Source of the DNA: CADEFQ01 sp050249415
GTDB lineage: Bacteria > Pseudomonadota > Gammaproteobacteria > Steroidobacterales > Steroidobacteraceae
Direction of reading: 5' to 3'
Assembly (NCBI GenBank): GCA_050249415.1
Contig: JBFWQO010000013.1
Coordinates: forward strand, 1 to 64,000
Length of the DNA: 64,000 nucleotides
In this document: positions 53,768 to 61,459 of the stretch, in pieces
Numbering within the stretch: position 1 is the stretch's first letter
Layout: each line of letters opens with the position of its first letter
Program-made: the position numbers and the translations under genes
The notes under the pieces: generated by a model
Database searches by the model: none
Told to the model about the DNA's origin: nothing
Seen by the model: only the letters and a program-made list of their open reading frames with translations

Positions 53768-54180
53768 ATCTGGTAGAGCATCAGGTACACGACGACGCCC
53801 GACACGGATACGTAGATCCACACCGGCCAGGTCCAGCGGGCCCAGCGCCGGTGGCGGCGCTCGTCGCGGCGCAGGCCGCGCCAGAAGGTCGTGAGCACGA
53901 GCGGGATTGCAATGGCGGCCGTGACGACGTGGCTCACGAGCAGCGCGTAGTACGCCGGGCGGATCCAGCCCTCGCCGCGAAAGACGAAGATCGGCGCGGA
54001 CAGGTGGTAGGTGATGTAGCCGGCGAGGAAGAGGGTCGAGACCCCGACCGCCGCGATCATCGTCGCGCGATGCGCCTCGACGCGACGGCGGGCGATGTGC
54101 ACGCGGCCCACCAGCAGCAACACGCTGGCGGCCGCATTGAGGGTCGCGTTGATGTGCGGCAGGAGGGCGGCGATGTCCAT
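53758..54180 (-). CDS. DUF420 membrane protein
   Basis: 140 residues from ATG 54180. Four membrane helices with HINATLNAAASVLLLVGRVH at the start, HRATMIAAVGVSTLFLAGYI, then HLSAPIFVFRGEGWIR and YYALLVSHVVTAAIAIPLVL, a His-rich set typical of DUF420 (YozB/CtaM-like). CtaM-type proteins assist assembly or activity of heme-copper oxidases. It is divergent from the oxidase/NOR-like operon beginning at 54312, sharing the regulatory region with the FNR-like dyad, which supports a helper role. Three bases of stop overlap lie within cusA's 3' end. Confidence 0.88.
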   Translation of the reverse strand: MDIAALLPHINATLNAAASVLLLVGRVHIARRRVEAHRATMIAAVGVSTLFLAGYITYHLSAPIFVFRGEGWIRPAYYALLVSHVVTAAIAIPLVLTTFWRGLRRDERRHRRWARWTWPVWIYVSVSGVVVYLMLYQIYR

Positions 54181-54232
54181 CGATTCGCCGCCATCGTAGC
54201 GGCATTGCCGGCGCCCGCAAACCGGCGAACGC

Positions 54233-54272
54233 TTGACCAAGGTCAAGGACAAACCGGCGACGCTGGTAGGAA
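54233..54272 (+). promoter_or_regulatory. FNR/NNR-type dyad and promoter for the NorSY-like operon
   Basis: CTTGACCAAGGTCAAG (54232-54247) is a perfect dyad with 7-base arms and 2-base centre, close to the FNR box TTGAT-N4-ATCAA and to NNR/DNR-type sites. A TAGGAA (54267-54272) lies where a -10 would fall if the dyad is centred at -41.5 with +1 near 54281. That is class II activator spacing. It also lies about 50 bases upstream of the DUF420 start. Confidence 0.7.
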
Positions 54273-54311
54273 ACTGCCGCTCGCGCGCAGCCGCGCGTCC
54301 CGGGGGGCAAC

Positions 54312-54470
54312 ATGAGCGACCAGCCGAACGACGACGACGACAAGATCCCGCTGATGCAGCGCCTGCTCGACAACCCGTTCCTGCTGCTGTTCCTGGGCGT
54401 GCTGATCCCGATGGTGCTCTACATCCTGTGGGGCGTGATCGACATCCTCACCATCCCGGCCGCGAAGTAA
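54312..54470 (+). CDS. 52-residue single-helix membrane protein, first gene of the operon
   Basis: Starts at ATG 54312 after GGGGGG and ends TAA 54470. An acidic head (SDQPNDDDDKIP) leads to LLDNPFLLLFLGVLIPMVLY, one membrane helix, and a short C-terminal ILTIPAAK. No domain name is known to me. Its position 20 bases before subunit II suggests a small accessory subunit of the oxidase/NOR complex, comparable in size to the small subunit IIa of ba3 oxidases or to other single-helix subunits. The composition and codon use match neighbours, so it is likely real. Confidence 0.7.
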   Translation: MSDQPNDDDDKIPLMQRLLDNPFLLLFLGVLIPMVLYILWGVIDILTIPAAK

Positions 54471-54490
54471 CCTCCTTCGGGGACAAAAAA

Positions 54491-55030
54491 ATGACTGCAA
54501 TTCTGCCGCCTGCCGAACGACTGTGGTGGAAGCATCCGCTGGACCGGGTGGAAGGCACCTGGATCGCGATCGCTTTCGTCTGGTGCATGGTCATGTTCTT
54601 CATGATGATCTACTGGCATATCAACGGCCGCCAGAACCTCTCGACGGAGACCTACAAGGCGTCGCCGGAGTCATTCCAGGCGCGGGCCGAGGCGTGGGCC
54701 AGCCAGTACACCGTCCGCGTCGACGAGACGACGGGCAATCCGGTCGTGGCCCCGCCCGCCGGGGGCGATGCCTACCTGATCGCGCGCCTGTGGAGCTTCT
54801 GGCCGACGCTCGAACTCGAGAAGGGCAAGACCTACCGGCTGCACCTGTACGCGATGGACTATAACCACGGGTTCTCGCTGCAGCCGTCCAACATCAACAT
54901 CCAGGTCGTGCCGGGCTACGAGCACGTCGTGACGGTGACGCCGAACCAGAGCGGCACCTATTCGGTGGTCTGCAACGAATTCTGCGGTATCGGCCATCAC
55001 ACGATGGTCGGCACCCTCTACGTGAAGTGA
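54491..55030 (+). CDS. norS: CuA-containing subunit II of a heme-copper enzyme, NorS-like
   Basis: 179 residues. One N-terminal membrane helix (WIAIAFVWCMVMFFMMIYWH), then a cupredoxin domain. The CuA ligands are complete: H126 (DYNHGFSL) and C161, C165, H169 and M172 in VVCNEFCGIGHHTMVG. It takes electrons from a periplasmic cytochrome c or cupredoxin and passes them to subunit I. It is short, with one helix, as in B-family oxidases. Followed by subunit I, SenC and an orf1-like gene, the norS-norY-senC-orf1 order known in Nitrosomonas and Nitrosococcus. Gene name assigned by that context only. Confidence 0.75.
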   Translation: MTAILPPAERLWWKHPLDRVEGTWIAIAFVWCMVMFFMMIYWHINGRQNLSTETYKASPESFQARAEAWASQYTVRVDETTGNPVVAPPAGGDAYLIARLWSFWPTLELEKGKTYRLHLYAMDYNHGFSLQPSNINIQVVPGYEHVVTVTPNQSGTYSVVCNEFCGIGHHTMVGTLYVK

Positions 55031-55044
55031 CGGAGATCGCGGCG

Positions 55045-56745
55045 ATGGCAACCATGACAAGCTACCGTACCTGTTCGATCTCCGGGCTGCAGTTCGAGAG
55101 CCGGGCGGAGAAACTCATCGCCGCCAATGCGGTCGCCGGCGTCGTGTTCCTGCTGATCGGCGGCCTGCTCGCGCTCGGGGTCGCGCTGACGCGCTGGCCG
55201 TCGGTGCACTGGCTGCAGGCCGACAGGTTCTACCAGGTGCTGACGGCCCACGGCCTCAACATGCTGATCTTCTGGATGATCTTCTTCGAGATCGCCCTGC
55301 TGTATTTCTGCGCATCCACGTTGCTGCGCTGCCGGATCGCGGCGCCGAAAACCGCGTGGCTCGGATTCGCCCTGATGGTGATCGGCGCCGTGATGAACAA
55401 CGTCGCGGTCTACGAAGGCGCCTCGAGCGTCATGATGACCTCGTACGTACCGATGCCGGCGACGCCGTCCTTTTACCTCGGCCTCGTGCTGTTCGCCGTG
55501 GGGGCGCTCATCGGTTGCTTCGTGTTCTTCGGCACACTGGTCGTCGCCAAGCGCGACAAGACCTACCAGGGTTCGGTGCCGCTCGTCACTTTCGGTGCGA
55601 TCACCGCGGCGATCATCGCGGTATTCACCATCGCCTCCGGCGCCATCATCCTCGTGCCGACGTGGCTGTGGTCGATCGGCGTCGTCAAGGAAGTGGACCC
55701 GCTGATCTACCGGCTCGTCTGGTGGGGGCTCGGCCATTCCTCGCAGCAGATCAACGTCGCGGCGCAGATCTCGGTGTGGTACCTGGTGGCCGCCGTGGCG
55801 TTCGGCGCGAAGCCGATGTCCGAGCGGGTGAGCCGCGGGGCGTTCCTCCTATATATCCTCTTCCTGCAGCTCGCGAGCGCGCACCACCTGCTCGCCGACC
55901 CGGGCGTCTCGACCAACTGGAAGGTGCTCAATACCAGCTACTTCATGTATTTCGCGGTGCTCGCGTCCATGATCCACGGGCTCACGGTACCGGGTGCCAT
56001 GGAAGTGGCGCAGCGCCAGAAGGGTTACACACGCGGGCTGTTCGAGTGGCTGCGGCGCGCGCCGTGGGGCAACCCGACCTTCTCGGGCGTGTTCATCTCG
56101 ATCATCGGCTTCGGCTTCCTCGGCGGCATCTCGGGCGTGATGATGGGTACCGAGCAGCTGAACATGATCATCCACAACACGATCTACGTGCCGGGGCATT
56201 TCCATGCGACGGTCGTGGTCGGAACCACGCTGACCTTCATGGCGCTGACTTACTACCTGCTGCCGGTGCTGTTCAAGCGTGAGGTCATCAATCCGGGCCT
56301 CGCGCGGCTGCAGCCGTACCTGTTCGGCCTCGCGATGTATGTCTTCTGCCTCGTGATGATGGGCGCGGGCACACTCGGCGTGCCGCGGCGGCACTGGGAT
56401 CTCGGCTTCGGCGGCATGCCGGGCGCCTACGAGTGGCCGGGCGCGGCGTATCTGATGATGGGCCTCGTCGGAATCTCCGGTGTCGTCGCGATCATCGGCG
56501 GGGCGCTCTACATCTACCTCACCGTGGGCACGCTCCTGTGGGGCAAGCGCGTCGGGGTCGCGGCGAGCAGCCCGAAGCCGACGCCGATTCCGCCCACGGC
56601 GCCGACGCTCGCGGCGCAGAGTTACGGATCACTGGGATTCGCGGCCCCGGGCACCTTCGTGCTGGCGATGGTGTTCCTCGTGGCGTTCGTCCTGTACTAC
56701 TTCGTGAACTGGAAATACCTCTCGACGCTGTGGGGCTTGAGCTGA
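55045..56745 (+). CDS. norY: Heme-copper oxidase superfamily subunit I, NorY-like
   Basis: 566 residues from ATG 55045 (GGAG nine bases before); GTG 55027 overlapping norS is possible. About 13 helices. Low-spin heme ligands H69 (LTAHGLNMLIFWM) and H387, high-spin heme H385 (YVPGHFHATVVV), CuB/FeB ligands H231, H280 and H281 (ASAHHLLADPGVS). The residue four after H231 is Q235 (GHSSQQINV), where oxygen reductases have the cross-linked Tyr and cNOR has Glu. So all metal ligands are present but the catalytic fourth residue is Gln. Likely substrate is nitric oxide (sNOR type), by context and this change; oxygen cannot be excluded. Confidence 0.75.
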   Translation: MATMTSYRTCSISGLQFESRAEKLIAANAVAGVVFLLIGGLLALGVALTRWPSVHWLQADRFYQVLTAHGLNMLIFWMIFFEIALLYFCASTLLRCRIAAPKTAWLGFALMVIGAVMNNVAVYEGASSVMMTSYVPMPATPSFYLGLVLFAVGALIGCFVFFGTLVVAKRDKTYQGSVPLVTFGAITAAIIAVFTIASGAIILVPTWLWSIGVVKEVDPLIYRLVWWGLGHSSQQINVAAQISVWYLVAAVAFGAKPMSERVSRGAFLLYILFLQLASAHHLLADPGVSTNWKVLNTSYFMYFAVLASMIHGLTVPGAMEVAQRQKGYTRGLFEWLRRAPWGNPTFSGVFISIIGFGFLGGISGVMMGTEQLNMIIHNTIYVPGHFHATVVVGTTLTFMALTYYLLPVLFKREVINPGLARLQPYLFGLAMYVFCLVMMGAGTLGVPRRHWDLGFGGMPGAYEWPGAAYLMMGLVGISGVVAIIGGALYIYLTVGTLLWGKRVGVAASSPKPTPIPPTAPTLAAQSYGSLGFAAPGTFVLAMVFLVAFVLYYFVNWKYLSTLWGLS

Positions 56746-56747
56746 TC

Positions 56748-57575
56748 ATGCGATGGCGGTTGCACGCAATCGCCATCCTGCTGACGGTGGCTGCGGTGGC
56801 ACGGGCGGAACCCCCGGCGGGGTACCAGCCGGCCGCGCTCGATCCGCAGGCGGTGTTCGCGGCGAGTCGCGCGGCGGTCGGCAATGTCCCGGGCGACTAT
56901 CGCATGCGCGATCGCCGGGAACGCGAGGTGGGCTTCGGCGACTACCGGGGCAAGCCGTTGCTGGTGAATTTCGTCTACACGGGATGCTTCGAGGTGTGCC
57001 CGAACAGCACGCTCGCGCTGCGCAATGCCGTCAATGCGATGCGGGCGCGCTTCGGCACCGACCAGTTCCGTGTCCTCAGCATCGGCTTCGACCAGCCGAC
57101 CGACTCGCCGGCGGCGATGCGCAGCTACGCGTCGCAGCGGCGTATCGACGATGCGAACTGGGAGTTCGTGAGTCCGCGCCGTGAGGACGTGGCGGAGCTC
57201 GCGCGCGATTTCGGATTCACGTTCGTCGCGACGCCGCGCGGCTTCGACCACACCCTGCAGGTCAGCATCGTCGACGCCCAGGGCCGGATCCAGCGACAGG
57301 TCGTCGGCGACACGTTCAACGCGGCCTCCCTCGGGGAGCCCCTCAGGCAACTGATCGCCGGCCGGATCCTCGGGGACACGACGACACTCGCCGACCTGCT
57401 CGATCGCGTGCGCATCCTGTGCTCGGTCTACGATCCGGAGACCGGCCAGTATCGGGTGAGCTACGCGCTTTACATCGAGATCGCCGGCGGCCTCACCTTC
57501 ATCGTCGCGATGTTCTGGTTTGCGATCGCGGAGTGGCGCAAGGCGCGCATGGCGCGCCGGCGCGCCGCGCACTGA
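56748..57575 (+). CDS. senC: SCO1/SenC copper chaperone with C-terminal anchor
   Basis: 275 residues, two bases after norY. Signal peptide ending ARA-EPP, thioredoxin-like fold with C80-x3-C84 (FVYTGCFEVCPNSTLALRNA) and distal H168 (GFDHTLQVSIVD), the three copper ligands. Unlike common SCO proteins, a C-terminal membrane helix (IEIAGGLTFIVAMFWFAIAE) anchors it from the other end. It delivers copper to the CuA site of the adjacent subunit II. The fixed linkage to norSY matches the senC gene of that cluster. Confidence 0.9.
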   Translation: MRWRLHAIAILLTVAAVARAEPPAGYQPAALDPQAVFAASRAAVGNVPGDYRMRDRREREVGFGDYRGKPLLVNFVYTGCFEVCPNSTLALRNAVNAMRARFGTDQFRVLSIGFDQPTDSPAAMRSYASQRRIDDANWEFVSPRREDVAELARDFGFTFVATPRGFDHTLQVSIVDAQGRIQRQVVGDTFNAASLGEPLRQLIAGRILGDTTTLADLLDRVRILCSVYDPETGQYRVSYALYIEIAGGLTFIVAMFWFAIAEWRKARMARRRAAH

Positions 57576-57581
57576 TCCGCC

Positions 57582-58109
57582 ATGGCTGCCACGTCCGCCG
57601 GAAACAAACCGCGAGCCGCGGCCCTGATCGGCCAGGTCGTGCTGTACGCGGCGCTGGCGGGTGTCATCGCCGTCTTTTCCCGTTGGCCGAGCTACCGGCA
57701 GATCGGGCCCGGGGAGTCGTTGATCAAGTTGAGCATCGTGCACGAGACGCAGCACGTGACGGCCTGCCGCAAGCGCACGCCCGAAGAACTGGCGAAGCTG
57801 CCGCCGAACATGCGCGCGCCGATGAGCTGCCCGCGCGAGCGCGCACCGCTCACCGCCGAAGTGGATCTCGACGGCGAGCCCGTGGTACGCGGGACGGCCC
57901 GGCCTTCGGGCCTCGCACGCGACGGGCGTGCGCTGCTCTACCACCGCCTGGTCACGACCGCCGGCAGCCACGAGATCGCGGTCCGTGTGCGTGACAGCGC
58001 GGACACCCATGGCTTCGATTACGAGCGCGAGGAGAAGATCACTTTGCAGCCGGCACAGATCCTGGTCATCGACCTGGCGCCCGCGCGGCGCGAGATCACC
58101 TTCCGATGA
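57582..58109 (+). CDS. Membrane-anchored periplasmic protein, orf1 of the norSY-senC cluster
   Basis: 175 residues: one N-terminal helix (ALIGQVVLYAALAGVIAVFS) and a periplasmic domain of about 140 residues that looks mostly beta, with two Cys (C62 in HVTACRKRTPEEL and C83 in APMSCPRERAP) that could form a disulfide or bind metal. No family recognised by me. The position after senC is that of orf1 in nitrifier norSY-senC-orf1 clusters. It overlaps the next gene by ATGA. Probably an assembly factor or accessory subunit. Confidence 0.75.
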   Translation: MAATSAGNKPRAAALIGQVVLYAALAGVIAVFSRWPSYRQIGPGESLIKLSIVHETQHVTACRKRTPEELAKLPPNMRAPMSCPRERAPLTAEVDLDGEPVVRGTARPSGLARDGRALLYHRLVTTAGSHEIAVRVRDSADTHGFDYEREEKITLQPAQILVIDLAPARREITFR

Positions 58110-59521
58110 GCGCCCGGTCGGATACCGTATTCGCCGCGCCCCGCGACAGCGCGCCGGACCTCACCCGCGTGGTCCCACCGGTCGGCCTCGCCTCCCTGAC
58201 CCGGGGCTGGCTGTGGCTCGGCCTCTCGTCGCTCGCCGGCTCGGGTGTGTTCGCGGTCCTGCTGGTGCTGTCCCGTACGCCGCAGGTGAACGAGTGGCTG
58301 CCGGTCGCGGAGTTCTTTCGCGTCGCCCTGATCGTGCACGTGAATCTCTCGGTGCTCGTGTGGTTCGTCGCGCTCGCCGGCATTCTCTGGTCGATGACGG
58401 GTTCGTCGCGCGCGCCGGGTCTCGCGTGGCTGGCCTTGTGCCTGTGCGCAGCGGGCACCGCGCTGATGGCGCTCGCGCCGTTCACGGGCTCGGGCCAGCC
58501 GATCGCGGCGAACTACGTGCCGGTGCTCGACGGGCCCGCGTTCATCGCCGGCCTCGCGGTGTTCGGCCTTGGAAGCGCAGCGCTCGTGTTGCGTGGCCTC
58601 ATTGCGGCGCGACCGATCGGGCCGACCCAGACCGAGGACGGCGCGATGCGCTTCGGTCTCGTCGCGAGCCTGGTCGCCGCCGCCGTCGCGGTGCTGGCAT
58701 TCGGCGCGTCCTGGTGGCTCACGCCGCGCTCGCTCGATGCGCAGACGTACTACGAGATCCTGTTCTGGGGCGGGGGCCACGCGCTGCAGTTCGTGTGGAC
58801 GCTGCTGATGCTGGTCGGCTGGCTGTGGCTGGCGCGCGCCTGCGGCGCGCGGCTGTCGCTGAGCCCACGGTTGACGGTGCTGCTGCTCGCGCTGGCGCTC
58901 GCGAGCGTGTTCGTCACGCCCTACGCCTATTTCGCCGCGGATGTCACCTCCGTCGAGTTCCGCCTGTTCAACACCTGGGCCATGCGACTCGGCGGCGGCA
59001 TCGCGATCGTGCCGATCGCGCTCGCGGTCGTGTCCGGGCTGCTGCGCGCCGACACGTCGCGGCACGCCACCGCAGCGCCGCTGCGCGCGGCGCTGATCGC
59101 CTCGATCGTGCTCTTCGGGGCGGGCGGCGTGATCGGCGCCTTCATCGGCGGCAGCGACGTACGTATCCCCGCGCACTATCACGGCTGCATCGTCGGCGTG
59201 ACGCTCGCGCTGATGGGCCTCGTCTACATGCTGCTGCCGAGGCTCGGCTATGGTGCGCCGGCGAGCCGCCTCGCCTTCTGGCAGCCGGTGCTCTACGGCG
59301 CGGGCCAGTTGCTGCACATCATCGGTCTCGTCTGGTCGGGCGGCTACGGCGTGCAGCGCAAGGTGGCCGGCGCCGAGCAGGTCTTGCGCAGCACCGCGGA
59401 GGTCGCGGGGATGGGCCTGATGGGGCTCGGCGGCCTCATCGCGATCATCGGCGGACTGCTGTTCGTCGTGGTCGTGGCGAGGGCCATGCGCACGCGGCCG
59501 CCCGTCGGGGCCCCACGATGA
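58106..59521 (+). CDS. Second heme-copper subunit-I-like membrane protein lacking the CuB His pair
   Basis: 471 residues, about 12 helices. It keeps H78 (ALIVHVNLSVLVWF), H225 (LFWGGGHALQFVWT) and the H357/H359 pair (IPAHYHGCIVGVTLALMGLV), equivalents of both heme ligands and one CuB His. Where active subunits have two adjacent His (HH), it reads FVTPYAYFAADVTSVEF, and the residue four after H225 is Phe. So it should bind hemes but not a normal CuB. Not a fragment: length and spacing are coherent. It may act as an electron-transfer or regulatory partner to norY. Function unknown. It overlaps both neighbours by 4 bases. Confidence 0.75.
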   Translation: MSARSDTVFAAPRDSAPDLTRVVPPVGLASLTRGWLWLGLSSLAGSGVFAVLLVLSRTPQVNEWLPVAEFFRVALIVHVNLSVLVWFVALAGILWSMTGSSRAPGLAWLALCLCAAGTALMALAPFTGSGQPIAANYVPVLDGPAFIAGLAVFGLGSAALVLRGLIAARPIGPTQTEDGAMRFGLVASLVAAAVAVLAFGASWWLTPRSLDAQTYYEILFWGGGHALQFVWTLLMLVGWLWLARACGARLSLSPRLTVLLLALALASVFVTPYAYFAADVTSVEFRLFNTWAMRLGGGIAIVPIALAVVSGLLRADTSRHATAAPLRAALIASIVLFGAGGVIGAFIGGSDVRIPAHYHGCIVGVTLALMGLVYMLLPRLGYGAPASRLAFWQPVLYGAGQLLHIIGLVWSGGYGVQRKVAGAEQVLRSTAEVAGMGLMGLGGLIAIIGGLLFVVVVARAMRTRPPVGAPR

Positions 59522-61434
59522 TCAGGGCCCTGCAGGGCCTGATCCGCTGGTTGTTCATGCATGCGGAGGCGGTGTTCAACCGGGCCTTCGGCGACCGCCT
59601 CAACCCGCTGTACTACCTCGGCGCGATCACCTTCTTCCTGTTCTGGATCGCATCGATCACGGGCCTCTATCTCTACGCGTTCTTCGACACGGCGGTCACC
59701 GGCGCCTACGCCTCGGTCGAGTCGCTGACCCATGCGCAGCCGTATGTCGGCGGCATCATGCGCAGCGTGCACCGCTATGCCTCCGACGGCATGGTGGTCC
59801 TGATGTTCGTGCACATGCTGCGCTATTTCGCATTCGACCGGCTGCGCGGCTTTCGCTGGTTCGCCTGGGTCACGGGGGTCGTGCTCATCTGGTTCGTGTA
59901 CATCAGCGGAGTCGGCGGCTACATGCTGCCCTGGGACCGACTCGCGCAGTTCGTCACGGTCGCGAGTTTCGAGTGGCTCGACTGGCTCCCGGGCATCGAC
60001 GGCAGCCTGATCCGCAATGTCATCTACCCGGAGAGCGTCAACGATCGCTTTTTCTCGCTGCTCGCCTTCATGCACATCGGCGCGCCGCTGCTGACACTGC
60101 TCCTGATGTGGGTGCACATCCAGCGCGTGCCCAAGGCCGATACCCAGCCGCCGCGGCCGATCGCGCTCGGCGTCCTCGCGACGCTCGTACTGCTTGCGCT
60201 GCTGCAGCCGGTGCTGAGCCAGGGCGGTCCGGCCGATCTGGCCGTCGCCGTGAACGACATAGCGCTCGACTGGTTCTACCTCGCGCTGTTTCCGCTCGTC
60301 TATTCATGGCCGTTGCGGGAGACCTGGGCACTGGTCCTCGGCGTCACGCTGCTGCTCGCGATACTGCCCTGGCTGCGCCTGCGGCGCGGCGGTCGCAGGC
60401 CCCACGTGCACATCGAAATGCATCCCGGGCCGCGCCGTATCACCGCGCTGCCGGGCGAAACCATCCTCGAGGCGGGCCTGCGCGCGGGGCTGGCGCTGCC
60501 GTACGAATGCCGCAACGGCGGCTGCCAGGTGTGCGTGTGCACGGTGATGCAGGGCGAGGTCGATCACGGCATGTACCAGCCCGACGCGCTGACGGATGCC
60601 ATGCGCGCGAACGGCAAGGCGCTGATGTGCTGTGCGACGGCGCTCGGCGACGTCGCGATCGAAGTCGACGTCGAGTCCATCGACCCCGGCGGAATGGCGC
60701 CGGTGCTGCAGCGAAATGCCCGTATCGAGCAGATGCGCCTGCTCAGCGACGACGTCATGGAGATCCGCTTGTCGCTGCCTGGCGGTGAGCGGATCGACTT
60801 CGGTGCGGGGCAGTACCTCAACATCGTGCTGGAGGACGGCGAGCGCCGCGCCTACTCGTTCGCCAATGCGCCGCACGACAACGAGTTCATCGAGTTGCAG
60901 GTCAAGCTGATTCCCGGTGGCCGGTTCTCCCCGCGGGTGTTCACATCGCTCGAAGTGGGCGACACGCTGGCCATCGAAGGGCCGTTCGGCCGCTTCACGC
61001 TGCGCCCGGGCGAGCGGCCGATCCTGCTCGTGGCCACATCCACGGGCTTTGCGCCGATCAAGAGCATCGTCGAGGATGCGCTGCGCCGTGGTGTGCGGCG
61101 CCCGATGCGCCTGTACTGGGGCGTGCGCTTTCGCGGTGACCTCTATCAGCTCGACCTGTGCGAGCGGTGGGAGCGCGAGCACCCCGACTTCAGGTTCATT
61201 CCGGTGCTTTCCCGGCCGGAGGACAGCGGGTGGACCGGTCGCACGGGCCACGTGGATACCGCCATCCTCGAGGATTTCCCGAACCTGCAGGGCTATGAAG
61301 TGTACGTCTGTGGTTCGGTGCAGCTCGTGCGCGGCGCGGTGCCCGCGTTCCTGGCGCGTGGCCTCAGCGAGAACGCCTGCTTCACCGATACTTTCACTCC
61401 TGTGTCCGCCACGGTGGCGCCGGAGTCGTCCTGA
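59518..61434 (+). CDS. Cytochrome b / [2Fe-2S] ferredoxin / FNR-type reductase fusion
   Basis: 638 residues from ATG 59518 (ATGA overlap). Residues 1-290: cytochrome b-like membrane part with two bis-His pairs, H85/H99 and H186/H200, each 14 apart as in bc1 cytochrome b, plus GGYMLPWDRLAQF and a remnant DWFYLALFPL near the PEWY position. About 295-390: plant-type ferredoxin with C331, C336, C339 (ECRNGGCQVCVC) and C371. About 395-638: FAD domain (RAYSFANAP) and NAD(P) domain (ILLVATSTGFAPIKSIVEDA, YEVYVCGS). It should move electrons from NAD(P)H via FAD and [2Fe-2S] to two membrane hemes. Last gene of the operon; likely reductant for the upstream heme-copper proteins. Confidence 0.85.
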   Translation: MIRALQGLIRWLFMHAEAVFNRAFGDRLNPLYYLGAITFFLFWIASITGLYLYAFFDTAVTGAYASVESLTHAQPYVGGIMRSVHRYASDGMVVLMFVHMLRYFAFDRLRGFRWFAWVTGVVLIWFVYISGVGGYMLPWDRLAQFVTVASFEWLDWLPGIDGSLIRNVIYPESVNDRFFSLLAFMHIGAPLLTLLLMWVHIQRVPKADTQPPRPIALGVLATLVLLALLQPVLSQGGPADLAVAVNDIALDWFYLALFPLVYSWPLRETWALVLGVTLLLAILPWLRLRRGGRRPHVHIEMHPGPRRITALPGETILEAGLRAGLALPYECRNGGCQVCVCTVMQGEVDHGMYQPDALTDAMRANGKALMCCATALGDVAIEVDVESIDPGGMAPVLQRNARIEQMRLLSDDVMEIRLSLPGGERIDFGAGQYLNIVLEDGERRAYSFANAPHDNEFIELQVKLIPGGRFSPRVFTSLEVGDTLAIEGPFGRFTLRPGERPILLVATSTGFAPIKSIVEDALRRGVRRPMRLYWGVRFRGDLYQLDLCERWEREHPDFRFIPVLSRPEDSGWTGRTGHVDTAILEDFPNLQGYEVYVCGSVQLVRGAVPAFLARGLSENACFTDTFTPVSATVAPESS

Positions 61435-61459
61435 GCCGTTCCATGATGGCTGCCGCGCT

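Noticed and set aside
49826..54373. A 1515-residue open frame on the minus strand opposite the cus operon
   Set aside because: It is a GC-codon shadow: its translation is low-complexity Arg/His/Asp-rich, matches no fold, and lies antisense to three clear RND efflux genes.
57928..59517. Longer reading frame fusing the 58106 gene region to the cytochrome b fusion
   Set aside because: It is antisense-like reading in another frame of the 58106 gene; ATG 59518 with ATGA overlap is the credible start.
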